The position numbers and the translations under genes are program-made. From positions 91,252 to 155,251 of the forward strand of contig NW_025064941.1 of the NCBI RefSeq assembly GCF_019112545.1: a DNA stretch of 64,000 nucleotides, written 5' to 3'. Every line of letters begins with the position of its first letter. Position 1 is the stretch's first letter. The notes beneath the pieces were generated by a model. It did no database searches. It saw only the letters and a program-made list of their open reading frames with translations, and was not told the DNA's origin. Shown piece after piece: positions 1 to 12,146 of the stretch. The stretch is from Guyanagaster necrorhizus. Taxonomy: Eukaryota > Basidiomycota > Agaricomycetes > Agaricales > Physalacriaceae.

Positions 1-1465
1 AAGGTGCCTACCCAGTATCAATGTCAGATGCGTTTCCAAGAATGTTGTCGAATTCTTGCACACACTCTGGGCCCGTCTTTGTTCCAGCAGCGACCTCCCA
101 ATCTAAACAACATGTAAGCTTATCATATTCAAAGATGCTGCATGGCACTCACCAAAGGTGTCAAAAGATCCTAGGGTGCCTGCAGTTGTCCAGATGATGG
201 GAATCAGACCCATTGCTAGGGAGATGGCACGGACACGGTCGTCTAATGTTCATCATGAGCTGATTGAAGCGCCAATCAAAAAAGGCACCAGACCAATGTC
301 ACCGTATGGCGGACGCATGGTCGTGGGGGTAACACCAATGACTTCCTTGATAGCTTTGCGGGTCCAGCCGAGTTCAGCAACGATTTGTTCATTAGTTAAT
401 GTAGTCAAGTGCTGCGACGGTAAATGAAACGATCAGAGGCTGATCGCAGTCGGGTGCTTCATAGACTTACCGGATGAGCCCAGGTATGAACCGAAATTTC
501 ATGACCACTCATATACTCTTCGACGAGGACCGCAGGACGTTCAATGACACGGGATCCCACAACAAAGAAGGTTGCGGAAATGTCCACGCTTTCAAGATAG
601 TTGAGGAGTTTCTGGGCTGTAATAACATAAGTTTGGGGAGCGGAGACAGAGGGCTAGTAGACGGACTGTAAGGACCGGGACCGTCATCGAAACTAACACC
701 CCATGTGAGCTTGTCGGGACAGTTGATGATGTCAGTGTCCCTGGTATGGGCGCCACAAGTCCACCAGCCACGGCTGGCCGCATCTGCAGAGAACGTGGGA
801 TCGCTTGCGCAGGTGCCGTCGGTGGTGGGTTCAAGATCGGGGATGTCCCAGCCATCGAGTTCCGCCAGCCATGACTGGACTTCGTCGGTATCTGGTAGAG
901 ATCAATAAAGGATGACAAAAAATGGTACGAGAAAATAACGCACCGGTAGGAGGAGTCTTGTCCTGCGTTGGCCATACACCTTCACTGTAAACAACTGGTA
1001 AAGAGAATAAGAGACTTGCAAAAGAAGATGCCAGTCAGACTTACATGGTGTTGGAAGAGAGGGGGCACCTGAGACTGGGGGAGATGCCGTTGTCGCCCAA
1101 GTCGTCGTAGCAGCGAAGGTGGAGCCCGACGACATTCCAGACGTGATTGCAGTCAGGGCGGGCACACCAGAGATAGTGGCAGACTCTATGAGGATCGTAG
1201 CTGCAACACCGCTATTGGCTGCGGAGGCGGCTGTTGAGACAGATGAGACGACTGCCGTGCCTGTACTTGACGAGGAGCCTGTCACGGACGTCGTCACTGT
1301 TGCTGAAGCTGCCGATGATGCAGAAGACACTGCAGAAGAAGATGCTGAGGACGAAGAGGTAGTTTGTCGTTTGAGATTAGCATGTCGTTTGAGTTCAGGT
1401 TGGCTATGGGCATGAGCTGTTGTTGATAGGGCAGCCAAAAGAGCGACAAGAGCATGCAACTTCAT
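1..1465 (-). CDS. Chitin deacetylase (polysaccharide deacetylase), 3' end outside window
   Basis: The protein should remove N-acetyl groups from cell-wall chitin to give chitosan (family knowledge). The start at 1465 opens a signal peptide (MKLHALVALLAALSTTAHA), followed by a long Ser/Ala/Thr-rich, probably O-glycosylated stretch. Further exons read on the minus strand carry the NodB fold: SFDDGPGPY near 675-705 (catalytic and metal Asp), then HEISVHTWAHP near 478-515 with the two metal-binding His, RPPYGD near 310-330, and AMGLIPIIWTTAG near 180-235. These occur in the family order. Several short introns separate them, for example one whose donor lies just after the HTWAHP exon. The gene runs off the window at position 1, so any C-terminal GPI signal, common in basidiomycete members, cannot be seen. 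Family assignment is firm; the exact exon edges are not. Confidence 0.9.
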
Positions 1466-3039
1466 GATGAGGAGAAGGTAAAATGAGTGGAAGTGCCAGA
1501 CGTTATTAGATGGAGGCGGCGATTAGGAAACGACCAGCAAAGGTCACGAAACTGTCAACGAGGAAAAGAAAAAACAATTTCCACCAAAAGAAGAGTCCCT
1601 ATATTATTCCCTTTTTCCCACGATACCATGCCAAGAATTTGTCCTTGATTGTCCTCCTTCCGTCCGCCAAAGTATTTAATTTTGAGGCCGTTCATGCATT
1701 ATTACCTCTCAGCACTGACCCAATAGCACCCAGGTTGTGTTCCCTTGAGTCCCTTTTGTTTTTGTTTTTTTTTTTTTCGAAAACTGCAAGCCTTGCTATG
1801 TCTTCGATATCTGTCAAGGTGTCAGTATTTTCCCGTCCGCGGATGACTCCGGTTCTATATATACATATCACAATTCGATCATGGCTATCGGCTATCTTCC
1901 ATCGCAGAACAGTGAATCCTTGGCGCCTCGTATACACCCTGTATCCCCCGAATTCAAGTAATTTGCCCTCTATGACCTTCATTTGTAATCCGGACGCCGT
2001 GGATCCACCCATTCACAGTTCTCCGCAGCCTTGTGTTTGCAAATTTGCCATTCGAACTGCGCCGTAAGCACATCGCTCTGTAAGGTCCAGGCTGAAAGTT
2101 TCTCATCTATCCCTTGACACCGGATGCGTTTTCCGTTGGTGAACTTGAACAACAATTATTTAGTGAACATCTACACCGATATTCGAGGCGTGTGCCTCTG
2201 GTTCACACCCTTACCCCCACTGTGCAACAGACATGAACGCTTTTCGGGTGATCCCTTAGCGCTTAAAGCAGGCTTCTTCCAGACATACCTTCCTGCATTC
2301 CAGAAGCTATCAAAACTTGAGGAAAGCAACCGGTAGCGGGCTGAATCTTCCTTCAACACGGTATCGGATACCACACTTCCACACTTCTACGCCACAGTCA
2401 CTGCTACTGCAGCAACATTACATATGCGTGTCGGAGCCGTCTACGATACATTTTCAGCAGCTTCTTCGCTAGTGACGGGGTCATAAGACACCATCTTGTA
2501 GGCTATTGCTCTACATGGCTTACGACTGAGCCCTCGTTAGAAGCTGTCAAGTACAACAGAAACTGAGACTCCATCCTTTTTTTACAGAAACGGGATGCGA
2601 TTCCAACCGACTTGGTAAGCCCCCCAAAACTCTCTGTAATTCATCTTCATCTTACATTTACACCACAGGATTGTTCAAGGAGATCTGATATTCAAGCCTT
2701 TCAAGAGTGAGCAACTGACTTGTACGTCCCTGAGTTACTAGGCACTGAAACGAGGGGGGATTTCCCTTTCTGTTCTTTTTATCTCCTGGTTAGATTGGGA
2801 CGAGCTTTACTTCCTATTGCATGTCGCCTTCCGTACGCGCCCCAGCAATTGGTAGATGAAGCCATTCAGATAAAAAGGACGAATCGGAATCCGGCACTGT
2901 AGATAGCCGGAAATCACAACAAAGACGATGAAAAGCTTTTACTCCGCACTTGTCATGACCACATTTTAATTCGCCAAGGATTCCGGCTTGACCATCCATG
3001 ATCAGGCTTTTCTTTCCTCTACGTCGACCGTTCTCTACC
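1466..3039. other. Intergenic, shared upstream region of divergent genes
   Basis: This 1.6 kb stretch separates the divergent chitin deacetylase (minus) and carnitine acetyltransferase (plus) starts, so it should contain both promoters. It holds a T-run near 1769-1779. Open frames here (for example 1510-2067) show no recognisable protein and I call no gene. Confidence 0.5.
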
Positions 3040-5109
3040 ATGTCGCGCCCCAAGAACTGGAAAGCAGCCGCCCCGACGAACGAGACGACCCACTCGCCCG
3101 CCCAGCTCGCCCTCCCGAAGCTGCCTGTCGTCGATCTCCCGGACACGCTCGCCAAGCTCAAAGAGAGTCTCCGGCCTATCGCATGGACAAAGGAGGAGTA
3201 TGATACGGCTGTAAGAAAGGTGGACGAGTTCGGCAAACCCGGGGGGATGGGCGAGGTCTTGCAAGCTAGGCTCAAGAAACGCTACGACGAGACGGAACAC
3301 TGGCTCGAGGAATGGTGGGACGATGGTGGGTATCTTGGATACAGAGACCCGGTAAGCATCCTTGTCCTTTTCGGGGTCGTGTCACCACTTAGCTGGACTT
3401 GCAGGTCGTAGTCTACGTGTCGTACTACTGTGAGCCACATCCTTATTCCGAATCTCCATCCGGTTGGTAACGCTGTGATCAGATGGATTTGATGCTCATC
3501 CTGCTCATTTGCCCCAAACCCCTGCTGCTCGCGCGGCAGGCATCGCCCGCGGCGCCATGATATTCAGGCAACAGCTCAAACGCGGCCAGGTCGCTGCAGA
3601 GGGCACCAGGGAGGGTCCGTTTTGCATGGACACCTATCGCTGGATGTTTGACAGCTGTCGTGTTCCTGGTCCCCATGGTCTTGATTGGAGTGTTACCCAT
3701 GCAAAGCCAAGCGACACCGGCGATTCAGGGCACATCGTCGTGTTTCGGAATAACAGACCATGGAAGGTCGACTTGACTGACAATGGCAGGATTTTGAGCA
3801 CAGAGGAAATTACAAAGTGCGCTTTTCCTCCCACATTTTTATCTGATGACTTAGGACGCCAACTTCACAGGCAAATACAGTACATCTACGATCATAGCAA
3901 GGGTAATTATCCCGGCATTGGCATTCTAACGGCAAACAACCGTGATGTCTGGGCAAAGGACTACATAGAACTTCTATCTTCATCCCATAATGCAGATGTA
4001 GTATCCGCCATCCACTCTGCAGCCTTTACTATCAGCCTCGACAACGCTACTCCTGTAACTGCTATCGAACACAGCCGCTTCCTCTGGCATGGCCATCTCA
4101 CTGGGAATGGCACACCAGCCGGTCTACGAAACCGATGGGTAGACAAGCCATGCCAATTCATAGTATACGACAACGGGCGTGCTGGCATCATGGGTGAGCA
4201 CTCTGTCATGGACGGTACCCCTACCGTTCGGCTCTGCGATGACGTTCTCAACTGGCTCGCTGACCCCACCTTCGACCACGGTATTCCATCAAGAACATTC
4301 ACCCCGACGCCTATGGACTGGGAGATCACGCCTGCCATCAGCCAAGCGCTCACCACAGCAGACACTGCCGCCAAGGAGCTCATAGAGAGCCAAGAACTCG
4401 GGTTCTACCTTACGGCCTATGGTAAAGCTGCCATCAAGAAATTTGGCGTGTCCCCCGACTCTTGGGCACAGATGATCGTACAACTCGCATATCGTAGACT
4501 CATCGGGAATGAGAAACGGAAGGGCGGGACGTATGAGGCTGCGACGACGCGTAGGTTCCGCAAAGGCCGTACCGAGGCTATTCGGGTAGTTACGAGCGAG
4601 TCGGACGCGTGGGTCGCGAGTATGGATGACTCGAGTGCCACACAAGAAGTTAGGAAGGCACTATTTGACAAGGCGACAGAGAAGCATGTACAATTGGCAA
4701 AGGAGGGAGGGCTGGGACGTGGTGTAGACCGACACCTGTTTGGGCTGAAGAAACTGCTCCAGGACGGCGAGGAGGTGCCTGAACTGTTCACTGATCCTGT
4801 GCTTGTGAGGTCTAGCTATTGGGTACTTAGCACGAGTGCCGTGTTTTCGAAACATTTCCCGGTGTATGGATGGGGAGAAGTCGTTCCTGATGGGTTTGGT
4901 GTCGCATATATGACTGGATATGACGGTAAGATTCATTTCGCTACCTCCTCTGGACTAGGTAATCTAACGAGTCGCAAGACCGACTACAATATACTATTAC
5001 ATCTCGGACGGAGATGCCTAATGCCAAGTTTTGCGAGGAAATTATCAAGGCCGCAGATGATTTGTATGAGCTGCATGTACCGCCGTCTGAGACTCATTGT
5101 AGATTATAA
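3040..5109 (+). CDS. Carnitine O-acetyltransferase
   Basis: Transfers acetyl groups between CoA and carnitine, letting acetyl units leave peroxisomes or cytosol for mitochondria. Splice signals give exons 3040-3351, 3405-3429, 3483-3816, 3871-4925 and 4979-5109, coding for 618 residues, the usual family length. The intron at 3817-3870 is in frame (54 nt), but removing it restores the conserved EITKQIQYIYDHS. The last intron (4926-4978) is needed to reach DRLQYTITSRTEMPNAKF and the stop. The catalytic His lies in EHSVMDGTPT near 4195-4224. The N-terminal LPKLPVVDLPDTL and YVSYYYGFDAHP match the start of the choline/carnitine acyltransferase fold. The start at 3040 is the ATG just before this region. 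The protein ends in CRL, which fits the loose peroxisomal PTS1 pattern [SAC][KRH][LM]. Gene form (cytosolic, peroxisomal or mitochondrial) is not settled. Confidence 0.93.
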
Positions 5110-5399
5110 TTGTCTGCACTGTAGATTTGTCCTCCCAATAGATGCTATGACGGGGTCTCCAGCGCTACTGCTTATTCTGTCCCCCCTGAGTTTAGCTACC
5201 ACAAATAGGCCATTTCAATACCATTTGTCCTTAACGTCATCTTCCAGGGTCGCCTATATCAAGGTAAACCGCGATCACCCCAAATTGAACAAGGTTTCTC
5301 AATAAGACTGAGAAAATGAGACTATGCTACGATCGCTTATATGTCTCAGACGTAAAACTACAATACGACGGGCTCAATAGTTTACGATAAGTATACGCA

Positions 5400-6503
5400 T
5401 TACAAAAATGAACAGAAATGATACAAGACCCATACCAAAACCAGATATCCTAGGTAAGGATTCGTCGAACGTGCATCCGCACCATCCACTAATGGTACAG
5501 CAGCTCCAATTGTGTAATTGAGACAGTTAAGGGCATTCGTGTCGACCCAAGGAGGAACAGGTGTGTTAGGCGTGTTTCCGGAATCATCTAAAGCTCCGGT
5601 ATTGTTATACCCATCCACTGTGAGGGCCACACTACTAGCGCGATAGAACTGTACGGCTTGTTCCGGCTTTGGTGTGCTCGCACCCGAATCGTTAAATGCA
5701 ATGGGAGCACCTGAAGCAGATGAAGTATTGATCACCGACGAGCAATTATTTCTAATATCCGTGATGAGGGAGGCGACCGTGCTGTTGTCAGCTACAACGT
5801 GGAATGTGGTGTTGCTGGAGCTCGCGGGAAAAGTAGCAGACATCATGACCCCTCCGGGTCGACTGGAGTTGTCCGGACGTCCATACTGTCCAAGGGTGAG
5901 CATCTATATTTTTCGAATGGGTAGCTTTGGGGTCTTACTTCGTTGTTGTGTAGGTAGGCGGCACCGCTGTACCCACTAACGCCACCCCATGCCAAAGGCC
6001 AGAAATAGAAGGGAAACCCTCGGCCCGCCACGCCGCGGCCTGCAACGCCTGGGTACCCGCTGCCATATATGCTTCTTCACTGTCAGCTTCAAGCACCAGA
6101 AGAGAAAAACGTGAAACACGCCTTGTGCCATATACCTGAGACCTGCTGGCGCCGCCTTGAGAGCGTCCAGCGAAAGGCTGGCCCGATGGAATTGTCAATG
6201 CGCTTCCCCCGCCTGTGCTGTACGAGAAAGATTTCTTCGAAGATCCGCCTGTATTGACAGGCTGAATAGGTTTAGCACCTAAGATGATAGAATCAGTCTT
6301 TGCGAGTACAAGCCGTTGCTCCAGCTACCTGAACCTGAACCTGAACTTGAGCCACCGCTTTTCCCCCCTCCTCCACTTTTCCCAGCACCCCCACTTTTAC
6401 CGCCTCCGCTTCTGCTTCCACCACCCTTACCACCACCACCCCCTCCTTTCCGACGGTACAGTTTTCGAGAGCCGCTCAGTGTAGAGACGAAGGGAACATA
6501 CAT
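5400..6503 (-). CDS. Hypothetical Gly/Ser-rich protein (copy A of a tandem pair)
   Basis: I do not recognise a named family. The chosen start at 6503 gives MYVPFVSTLSGSRKLYRR, which aligns with the start of the decayed neighbour at 7941. Next come Gly/Ser/Lys repeats (KGGG, KSGG), an AGRSQGGAS segment, then a second exon with YGSGYPGVAGRG and FPFYFWPLAWGGVSGYSG, then YLHNNE joined over a short intron (donor gtaaga) to YGRPDNSSRPGG. The last exon has an N-glycosylation-rich segment with NTTFHVVADNST and ALNCLNYTIGAAVP, and ends with a hydrophobic tail. Gly-rich and aromatic composition with a hydrophobic C-terminus suggests a surface or membrane-attached protein; this is inference only. The splice site of the first intron is uncertain, possibly with a non-GT donor. 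Confidence 0.6.
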
Positions 6504-6862
6504 CGCTTCGAGGACTGTTGGCGTTACCAGGGTTTGCGTGAAATTCGAAAGGTGGAGGAAGTAGTAGAAACTGGCTACACATTTAATACCAGCTGGTGAA
6601 GAACAGTCTTGATCGCTCCAAAATGGAGATGTCTTATTCAAGGTGGATCAGACAGCCGATCCGCACTGGGCAGTGTTGGCAGTTGGAGTGCTTCCATATG
6701 TGCGCGATATCAAGTACTGATTCCAATCGGTGCCAGTATGCTGTCCTAAATATATGCAGACAGATCATAAAAAATGGAGGTATAAACAAGTATAATTGAA
6801 AGACCGCTGCAACCAAGAAGCGAAACACAGGGATATTCAACTCAAAAGATAAAATCCCCAGG

Positions 6863-7941
6863 CTAGTAGTAATCATTGCGGCGGCATTGGAGCATGGAAA
6901 CGAAGACCCTCCCGTCGGTGACGAATAGATGGAGGAAGAGGAGGAGGACGATATATCTGCATTGAACCCAAGGTACAACAGCGCCGATTGTCTGATTCAA
7001 ACATTCTATTAACTGTCCACGACGGCAGCGGGTCATTCTCAAAGACGGTGTCAATGCTGTTGTATCCATTCAGTGTTAGGTAAACGCTGATTGCGTGCTA
7101 ATACTGCATAACGTGCTCTAGTTGAGGTGCAGAGGAATCAAATGTGTTGTAAGTGTGATGGTGGATGAGGTATTTAATAGCGAAGAGCAGTTTCCCAGTT
7201 ATGTCGCTGATGAGACTCGTTACAGTTATGTTATCCGAGACGACGTGAAACATGGACGAGTCCCCAGTGCTTGAACTGAAACTTACTGATACCATGGGAC
7301 CGCCGGGCCGACTGCTGTTCTCTGGACTGAATCAAAACACAAGATCTGTAAATACAGCATGCTATCTCATGTGAATGCAAATAATCAGCTGTACTTAAAC
7401 CAGCAGCTCCTCCCCAGACCACTGGCCAGAAATAAAACGAGAACATACTCACTGCAGGGTTGGTGTATTTCTGATAGCCTAGAATGGGACCTTATTTAAA
7501 GTTTTTTTTCTGAATACCGTTTTACTGACGATCTTTCCAGGACCGAGAAAGGCTTCGCTAAAACAAAACTTTTTAAGGTTTCATCTTTTACGAGCTAAAA
7601 ATTACTAGCCTCCGCTGTGACTTGGTTCCAAATGCCTGGCCTCGCCTACTTCCACCAACGCCACGCCGCCCAGCGAATAGCTGGCTGGAAGGAATAGTCG
7701 AAATCGGTCCTCCACATTTGCTATACGAAGAAGTAGCTTTGGATGTTCCCCCGGCAGACACACTGCTGTCCTTTCCACTACTACTGGATGAGCTACCACC
7801 ATTGGATCCTTTGCCGCTGCTCGAGCTACCTGTCCCACTTCCACTCTTGGAAGTCGAACCCATCCCGCCTTTACTTCCACCACCTGCACTCCCGCTGCCA
7901 GCACGTCTTTGCATTCGCGTCGTAATAAACGGAATGAACAT
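6863..7941 (-). pseudogene. Decayed tandem copy B of the Gly/Ser-rich gene
   Basis: This repeats the exon order of the gene at 5400-6503: MFIPFITTRMQRRAG with Gly/Ser repeats (7588-7941), FSFYFWPVVWGGAAG and YLHSHE (about 7375-7440), then PENSSRPGGPMVSVSF (about 7270-7310), SMFHVVSDNITVTSLI, and LIECLNQTIGAVVPWV (about 6965-7010). It is broken in at least three ways. The donor after YLHSHE reads GATAGC instead of GT. A TAG stop lies in frame after EHVMQY near 7100, where copy A continues. A frameshift near 7010-7030 separates LTLNGYNS from LIECLNQT. The strict colinearity on the same strand shows a tandem duplication followed by loss of one copy. Confidence 0.8.
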
Positions 7942-8546
7942 GGTGTAGTGCTCAACAGCGATAGTTCAATGACACGGACTGAATCTTACAGCAGCCAACA
8001 GCTTATTTCACTGACATGATGAAACAATCCATTTGTCCTTGCTGGGCGGACGGTGTTGTAGATACGGCAGTACATTGCACAGCTGTTCTGGAGCCGGTTC
8101 CTTTTCCAGAAGGAAAAGGTGTCTTGAAAATGTTGCCACTTGTGACTGATTACTAGTCTCCTCAGTGCGAAAAAAGAAATACAACATCCACAGGCGACGA
8201 AGAAGCAGTCACTCTCTCGGATATGAGAATATGCCAGTCCCAGCAGTGTTGAATGAGGACACTGATTACTGCAGCTGCTTTCAGTTCATCTCGGTGGTCC
8301 ATAGCGAAGAAAAATTTTACTTGCCACACATAACCTCACGTACAAATCCCCATGAAGTTTGTTCTAAATCGAAAACATTGGAGACTGTGTTGAGTTCACC
8401 GGATGTCCCACAGGTTACGCCACAACTCGAGCACCGCCGACAATGATATCTTCAAATCTGTTGGTATATTGAGCAGTAATTACAAAAAAGCGAACAACCA
8501 AAAAGAATGTTTTTCAGTAAATTGTCCGAGCGGCAACTCTTCGCAG
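7942..8546. other. Intergenic between copy B and the GH47 gene
   Basis: No protein-like frame is recognisable on either strand. The stretch contains the terminator region of the GH47 gene and the former promoter of copy B. Confidence 0.4.
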
Positions 8547-10957
8547 TCAGACTTCAACCCCCGATACACGTACGTTAGGACTGACAGTCGGAAGAGTTCC
8601 ACTAACAGTCTTGAACACCGACGAAATATTAGTAGTCAAAGACCCAGACTCATCTGTCAGTTGAGCAACCGGTGCCTTGAAAGGGTGTGCTTCCGTGTTA
8701 AAGACATCTGAAACTCCCCCCCCCACGGTTAGGCCTCTACGCTCCTTGAAATAGAAAATGATCACTGACAATCATCAATACTGATATTCGTCGGATCATC
8801 GAATGTCAGATATCTTCAATGGGGAAAATCAGTGTTCCGCGTATGTGAAACCGACAGGTAAGTACCTACAGATATTTCAGGACTTCTGCGAACCAGAAGC
8901 TCTCCATATCATCGACCTTACTGGATGATGTGCTGTCTACATCATATATACCATCGTATGCAACGACAGCTGACAGATATTCCTTGAAGCTATCGACCAC
9001 ACTCGCTGCTCGATCCAGATACTTCGTATCACCTGTGATCCTCCAGGCATAAAAATTGGACTCCAGAACCTCGGGCCGAAGTATATAGTAGGAGGAAGTG
9101 ATGTAGAATCCGTGTTCATCGTAAAACGATCGTTGATCGGATGTAAGAGAACTGGTGTTCTCACCAGGAGTGATATAAGCAAAGGCTTCAGGCCCGATCC
9201 CGGTACTGCTAGAAGATGTGAGAATAGAACGACTACAAGTATAGAAGGAATACACACGCTGTACTCGCGTATGTATTCCAACATCCATCTAACAGTTCCA
9301 GGGCAGTGTTCACGATGGTCTCATTCCCGAGTAATGTTCCACCTGGATATGAGATTAGGCCATCGCTTTCAAAAGCGTGAAATGAAATATATCCACCATA
9401 CAACCAATTGCCCGCATGGAAGCAAGCCAAGTGCGAGCCGACGTTCTCATACTCTAAAGACACGGCATCGTAGTCGCAAGTGTAAAGATGCTGTCCGACC
9501 GTTGAGCGCTGTGTGCACAGGGACTGAGCGGTTCATATGAATTTCCCAGGCATCAAGACCCACCCTAAGTAGATACCTGAGGGAGGAATCTACAGCTGTC
9601 AACCAAGTGTCGACGTAGAGAGTGTCTGTGAGGTTTGCTAGCCGGGGATATTTGATAAGGTATTCAAAGTAGCTATCGGAGCCACCGCCCCACGTCTCGC
9701 ATTAGTAGTTAGCTCTCTATAGAATGAAGGAGGTTCTGTATGAACTTACAACATAACCCCCCACGAATTCACCCGAAGATGGATCTATGCCTTGCGCGGC
9801 CAGGCCTAGATGGTTTCAGCACCCCCGCTTTCAAGTGAATTGAAGAGAAGGACTAACCAGGTAGGGGAGCACCCTAACGACGGAAGAAAGTTAGAAGTGA
9901 CAGGTGAAATAGCCATTAAGAAGCCTACCAGGTTGGCTATATGTCGCATAGCCTTGTCGGCGAGCTCACGGTAGGTGTCGTTACCAGTATACTTGCTCAG
10001 TGCGGCCCACTCTATGATAAGCTAGAATTGTGTTATGGCAATCGGCGCAGAAAGACGTTAGTATCTGAACATACTGTCCCAGCTTCGGCAATATTAGACT
10101 ATAGGATCAGGAATTAGCGGATCAATGAGGACAAACAAAGACTACTCACCGTCGCAACATCAGGCAGATCTGATGAGAAATCAATGGAACCAAATGGTAC
10201 ATCATTGTCCTGTGGCAATATAAGTATCTATTACGAGAGCAAGTCCGTACCACTCACTCCAACCCAAGCATAGGCCATCTTGTCGGCCACTTCTGTAGCC
10301 TTCTCAAGAAGAGCATCATCTTTATACCCACGGAGCTCGTATACACTGAGAATACCCCCAAGATACCTGATTGTCGTCTCAAAGACGCTGGAAAATTTGA
10401 CGCGTCAAACCAGAAGTGATGATGATGCCAGAGAGACATGTACCTGACGTGATCTGAAGTCTTTGATGAGCTGAAGTCAATGGTACCGACGTAACCAACA
10501 GCTTCGTCTAGAAGGTCCTGGGGTTTGGCTCGATAAGAATGGGTAGGACGTGCGAGGCAATGGAAATGCCTACATCCAGACCCATCGTATACTGCATAAA
10601 TAGATGAAGATGGTGAAAAACGTGTGATATTGAACACGTACCATAGTACTCATTGCATCGACAATGGAAGCACCCCAGCCGTTCCGACCATCGTAATAAG
10701 ACTCGCTCTCAGGAGTGAGATCATCATGACCCCAAGCATATTTTCTATGGTGATTCGGTCCATGAGAATATAAAGGACAGCGAGGATGAAGAAATTCACT
10801 TGTAAGCGGCATAACTTGTCTGAAAAATGTCCTTGACCGCATCTCTATAATTTAGAGCAGAGTCGGGAAGTGTCAATCCATCTTTCTGCACGGTCGATGC
10901 TTGCACTTCCACGACTGAAAAGAACGAGAGGAACGAAAGAGCGACTATCCAGCGCAT
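8547..10957 (-). CDS. Secreted glycoside hydrolase family 47 (class I alpha-1,2-mannosidase)
   Basis: Trims alpha-1,2-linked mannose from N-glycans. The start at 10957 opens a signal peptide (MRWIVALSFLSFFSVVEVQA), so the enzyme probably enters the secretory path and may be secreted. Successive short exons carry GH47 landmarks in order: KYAWGHDDLTPES (about 10710-10745), NGWGASIVDAMSTM, DEAVGYVGTIDFS, TTIRYLGGILSVYELRGY, VDTWLTAVDSSL, GSHLACFHAGNWLYGG (about 9390-9440), a C-terminal stretch with SNFYAWRITGDTKYLDRA, then DDMESFWFAEVLKYL (about 8866-8915), and VFNTEAHPF (about 8690-8715), whose Thr is the usual calcium ligand region. At least eight introns are needed. The AG acceptor used before the VGQHLYTCDYD exon avoids a stop, so I see no break. 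A TATA-like box lies 47-54 bp upstream of the start. Confidence 0.88.
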
Positions 10958-11003
10958 GGCCGGGAAACTGAAGGAGCGGGGGAGAATAGTGACAAGGGGA
11001 AAA

Positions 11004-11011
11004 TATTTATA
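11004..11011 (-). promoter_or_regulatory. TATA-like box of the GH47 gene
   Basis: On the minus strand these bases read TATAAATA, 47-54 bp before the GH47 ATG at 10957. The position fits a core promoter element. No other TATA-like site was noted closer to the start. Confidence 0.45.
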
Positions 11012-11023
11012 CTTAGAATACAT

Positions 11024-12146
11024 AAAGAAGCTCGGGCAGATCAGAATATCAGACTGAAAACACGCGGAGATTCAGTCACGTACATGTGGGCGACTTTTTG
11101 GAATATTCTCTTTCCCGTCGTTGAACGCCAAAAGACTCACGGGATTCTAATCGCTAGCATTCAGCTGTTCTCCCTCCAGTAAACATTCTTAGATTTCCTT
11201 CTGATTAATGATTGTAATTCAAGCGATCAGCTGTGGATGTAATTCGGGAGAAACACCACAGTTAGAATGATTTTATAGGCGGAATCTGTTGAGAGGTTCA
11301 GCCAACGCCCATCGTCGGACCAAGTGTTTCGCGATCGCTACCATATTTCTTTTTTTTCCGTCTCCTGTCATACCTCAGTCTTTTACAACCATTCGGGTGA
11401 AGACTGGGATCATTGTTTACTAACAGAATCAATATGGCGCAACCCTATTTCTGAATGCATGAGCGACTGGTCCTTCGAAAATCACGAAGCAAGGGCGGCG
11501 TGACCGGTGCAACAGAGAGGGTTCGGACTGATCGGGTCCTAAAGCCGTACCCTTGAAATTCTTGCGTCGAAGCTAAGTAGGCTAATATGGTACTTAGGCA
11601 GAAGATCTCAGAAAGCTACAGATGTACTCAATGCCATCAATGTGCATCATTTGTCGTGGGTCCAGTGCTGCCAGTGTGAGTACTTACATGATGAAGCTGT
11701 CCGAATTTATCACTGCGGTTTGTCACTACGCATCCCTTCCTAAGAGCCATCGCTCGGACCCCTACGATTCCTTTGAGAGTTGATTCGTGCCCATCACCTG
11801 TCAAGGGACCTCGTCACTCTTGGCGAAAGTTGACATGCAAGTTAGTTGGTCGTAAACGCTCTGCTAAAATAGCCTTCAGGACCATTCATCTCGCATTTTA
11901 ACTCCAAAAACTATAAGGGCTCTGGAGACCTTCAGTTTCGTTCTGCCTTCCGAGACTACTGACGTCTATTGCAGTATGCCTTCTTGGGCGATCCATCCTC
12001 ACAACGTAAATCCGAAACACTATCACTGGCATGCATCTATGACTAACACGTTTGGAGTATTTACAAATTACATGCGACTGAGCGCGAGTCGTGCTTAATC
12101 CATAAATAGTAACCCAACGAATATGTATACCAAAGAGAAAAGACAA
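11024..12146. other. Intergenic, GH47 promoter region and 3' flank of permease pseudogene
   Basis: About 1.1 kb without a recognisable gene. A minus frame at 11898-12146 has no family features and no protein-like composition. The part near 11030-11400 is the likely GH47 promoter. Confidence 0.4.

Noticed and set aside
3817..3870. In-frame segment of carnitine acetyltransferase read as coding
   Set aside because: It has GT...CAG ends, and its removal restores the family consensus ITKQIQYIY.
6316..6564. Plus-strand Pro-rich ORF opposite the Gly-rich exon
   Set aside because: It is the antisense shadow of Gly/Ser codons; the minus frame is supported by its paralog.
9541..9600. Possible nonsense mutation in the GH47 gene
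   Set aside because: The stop falls in a 50-60 nt interval with normal donor and acceptor; removing it joins conserved segments.
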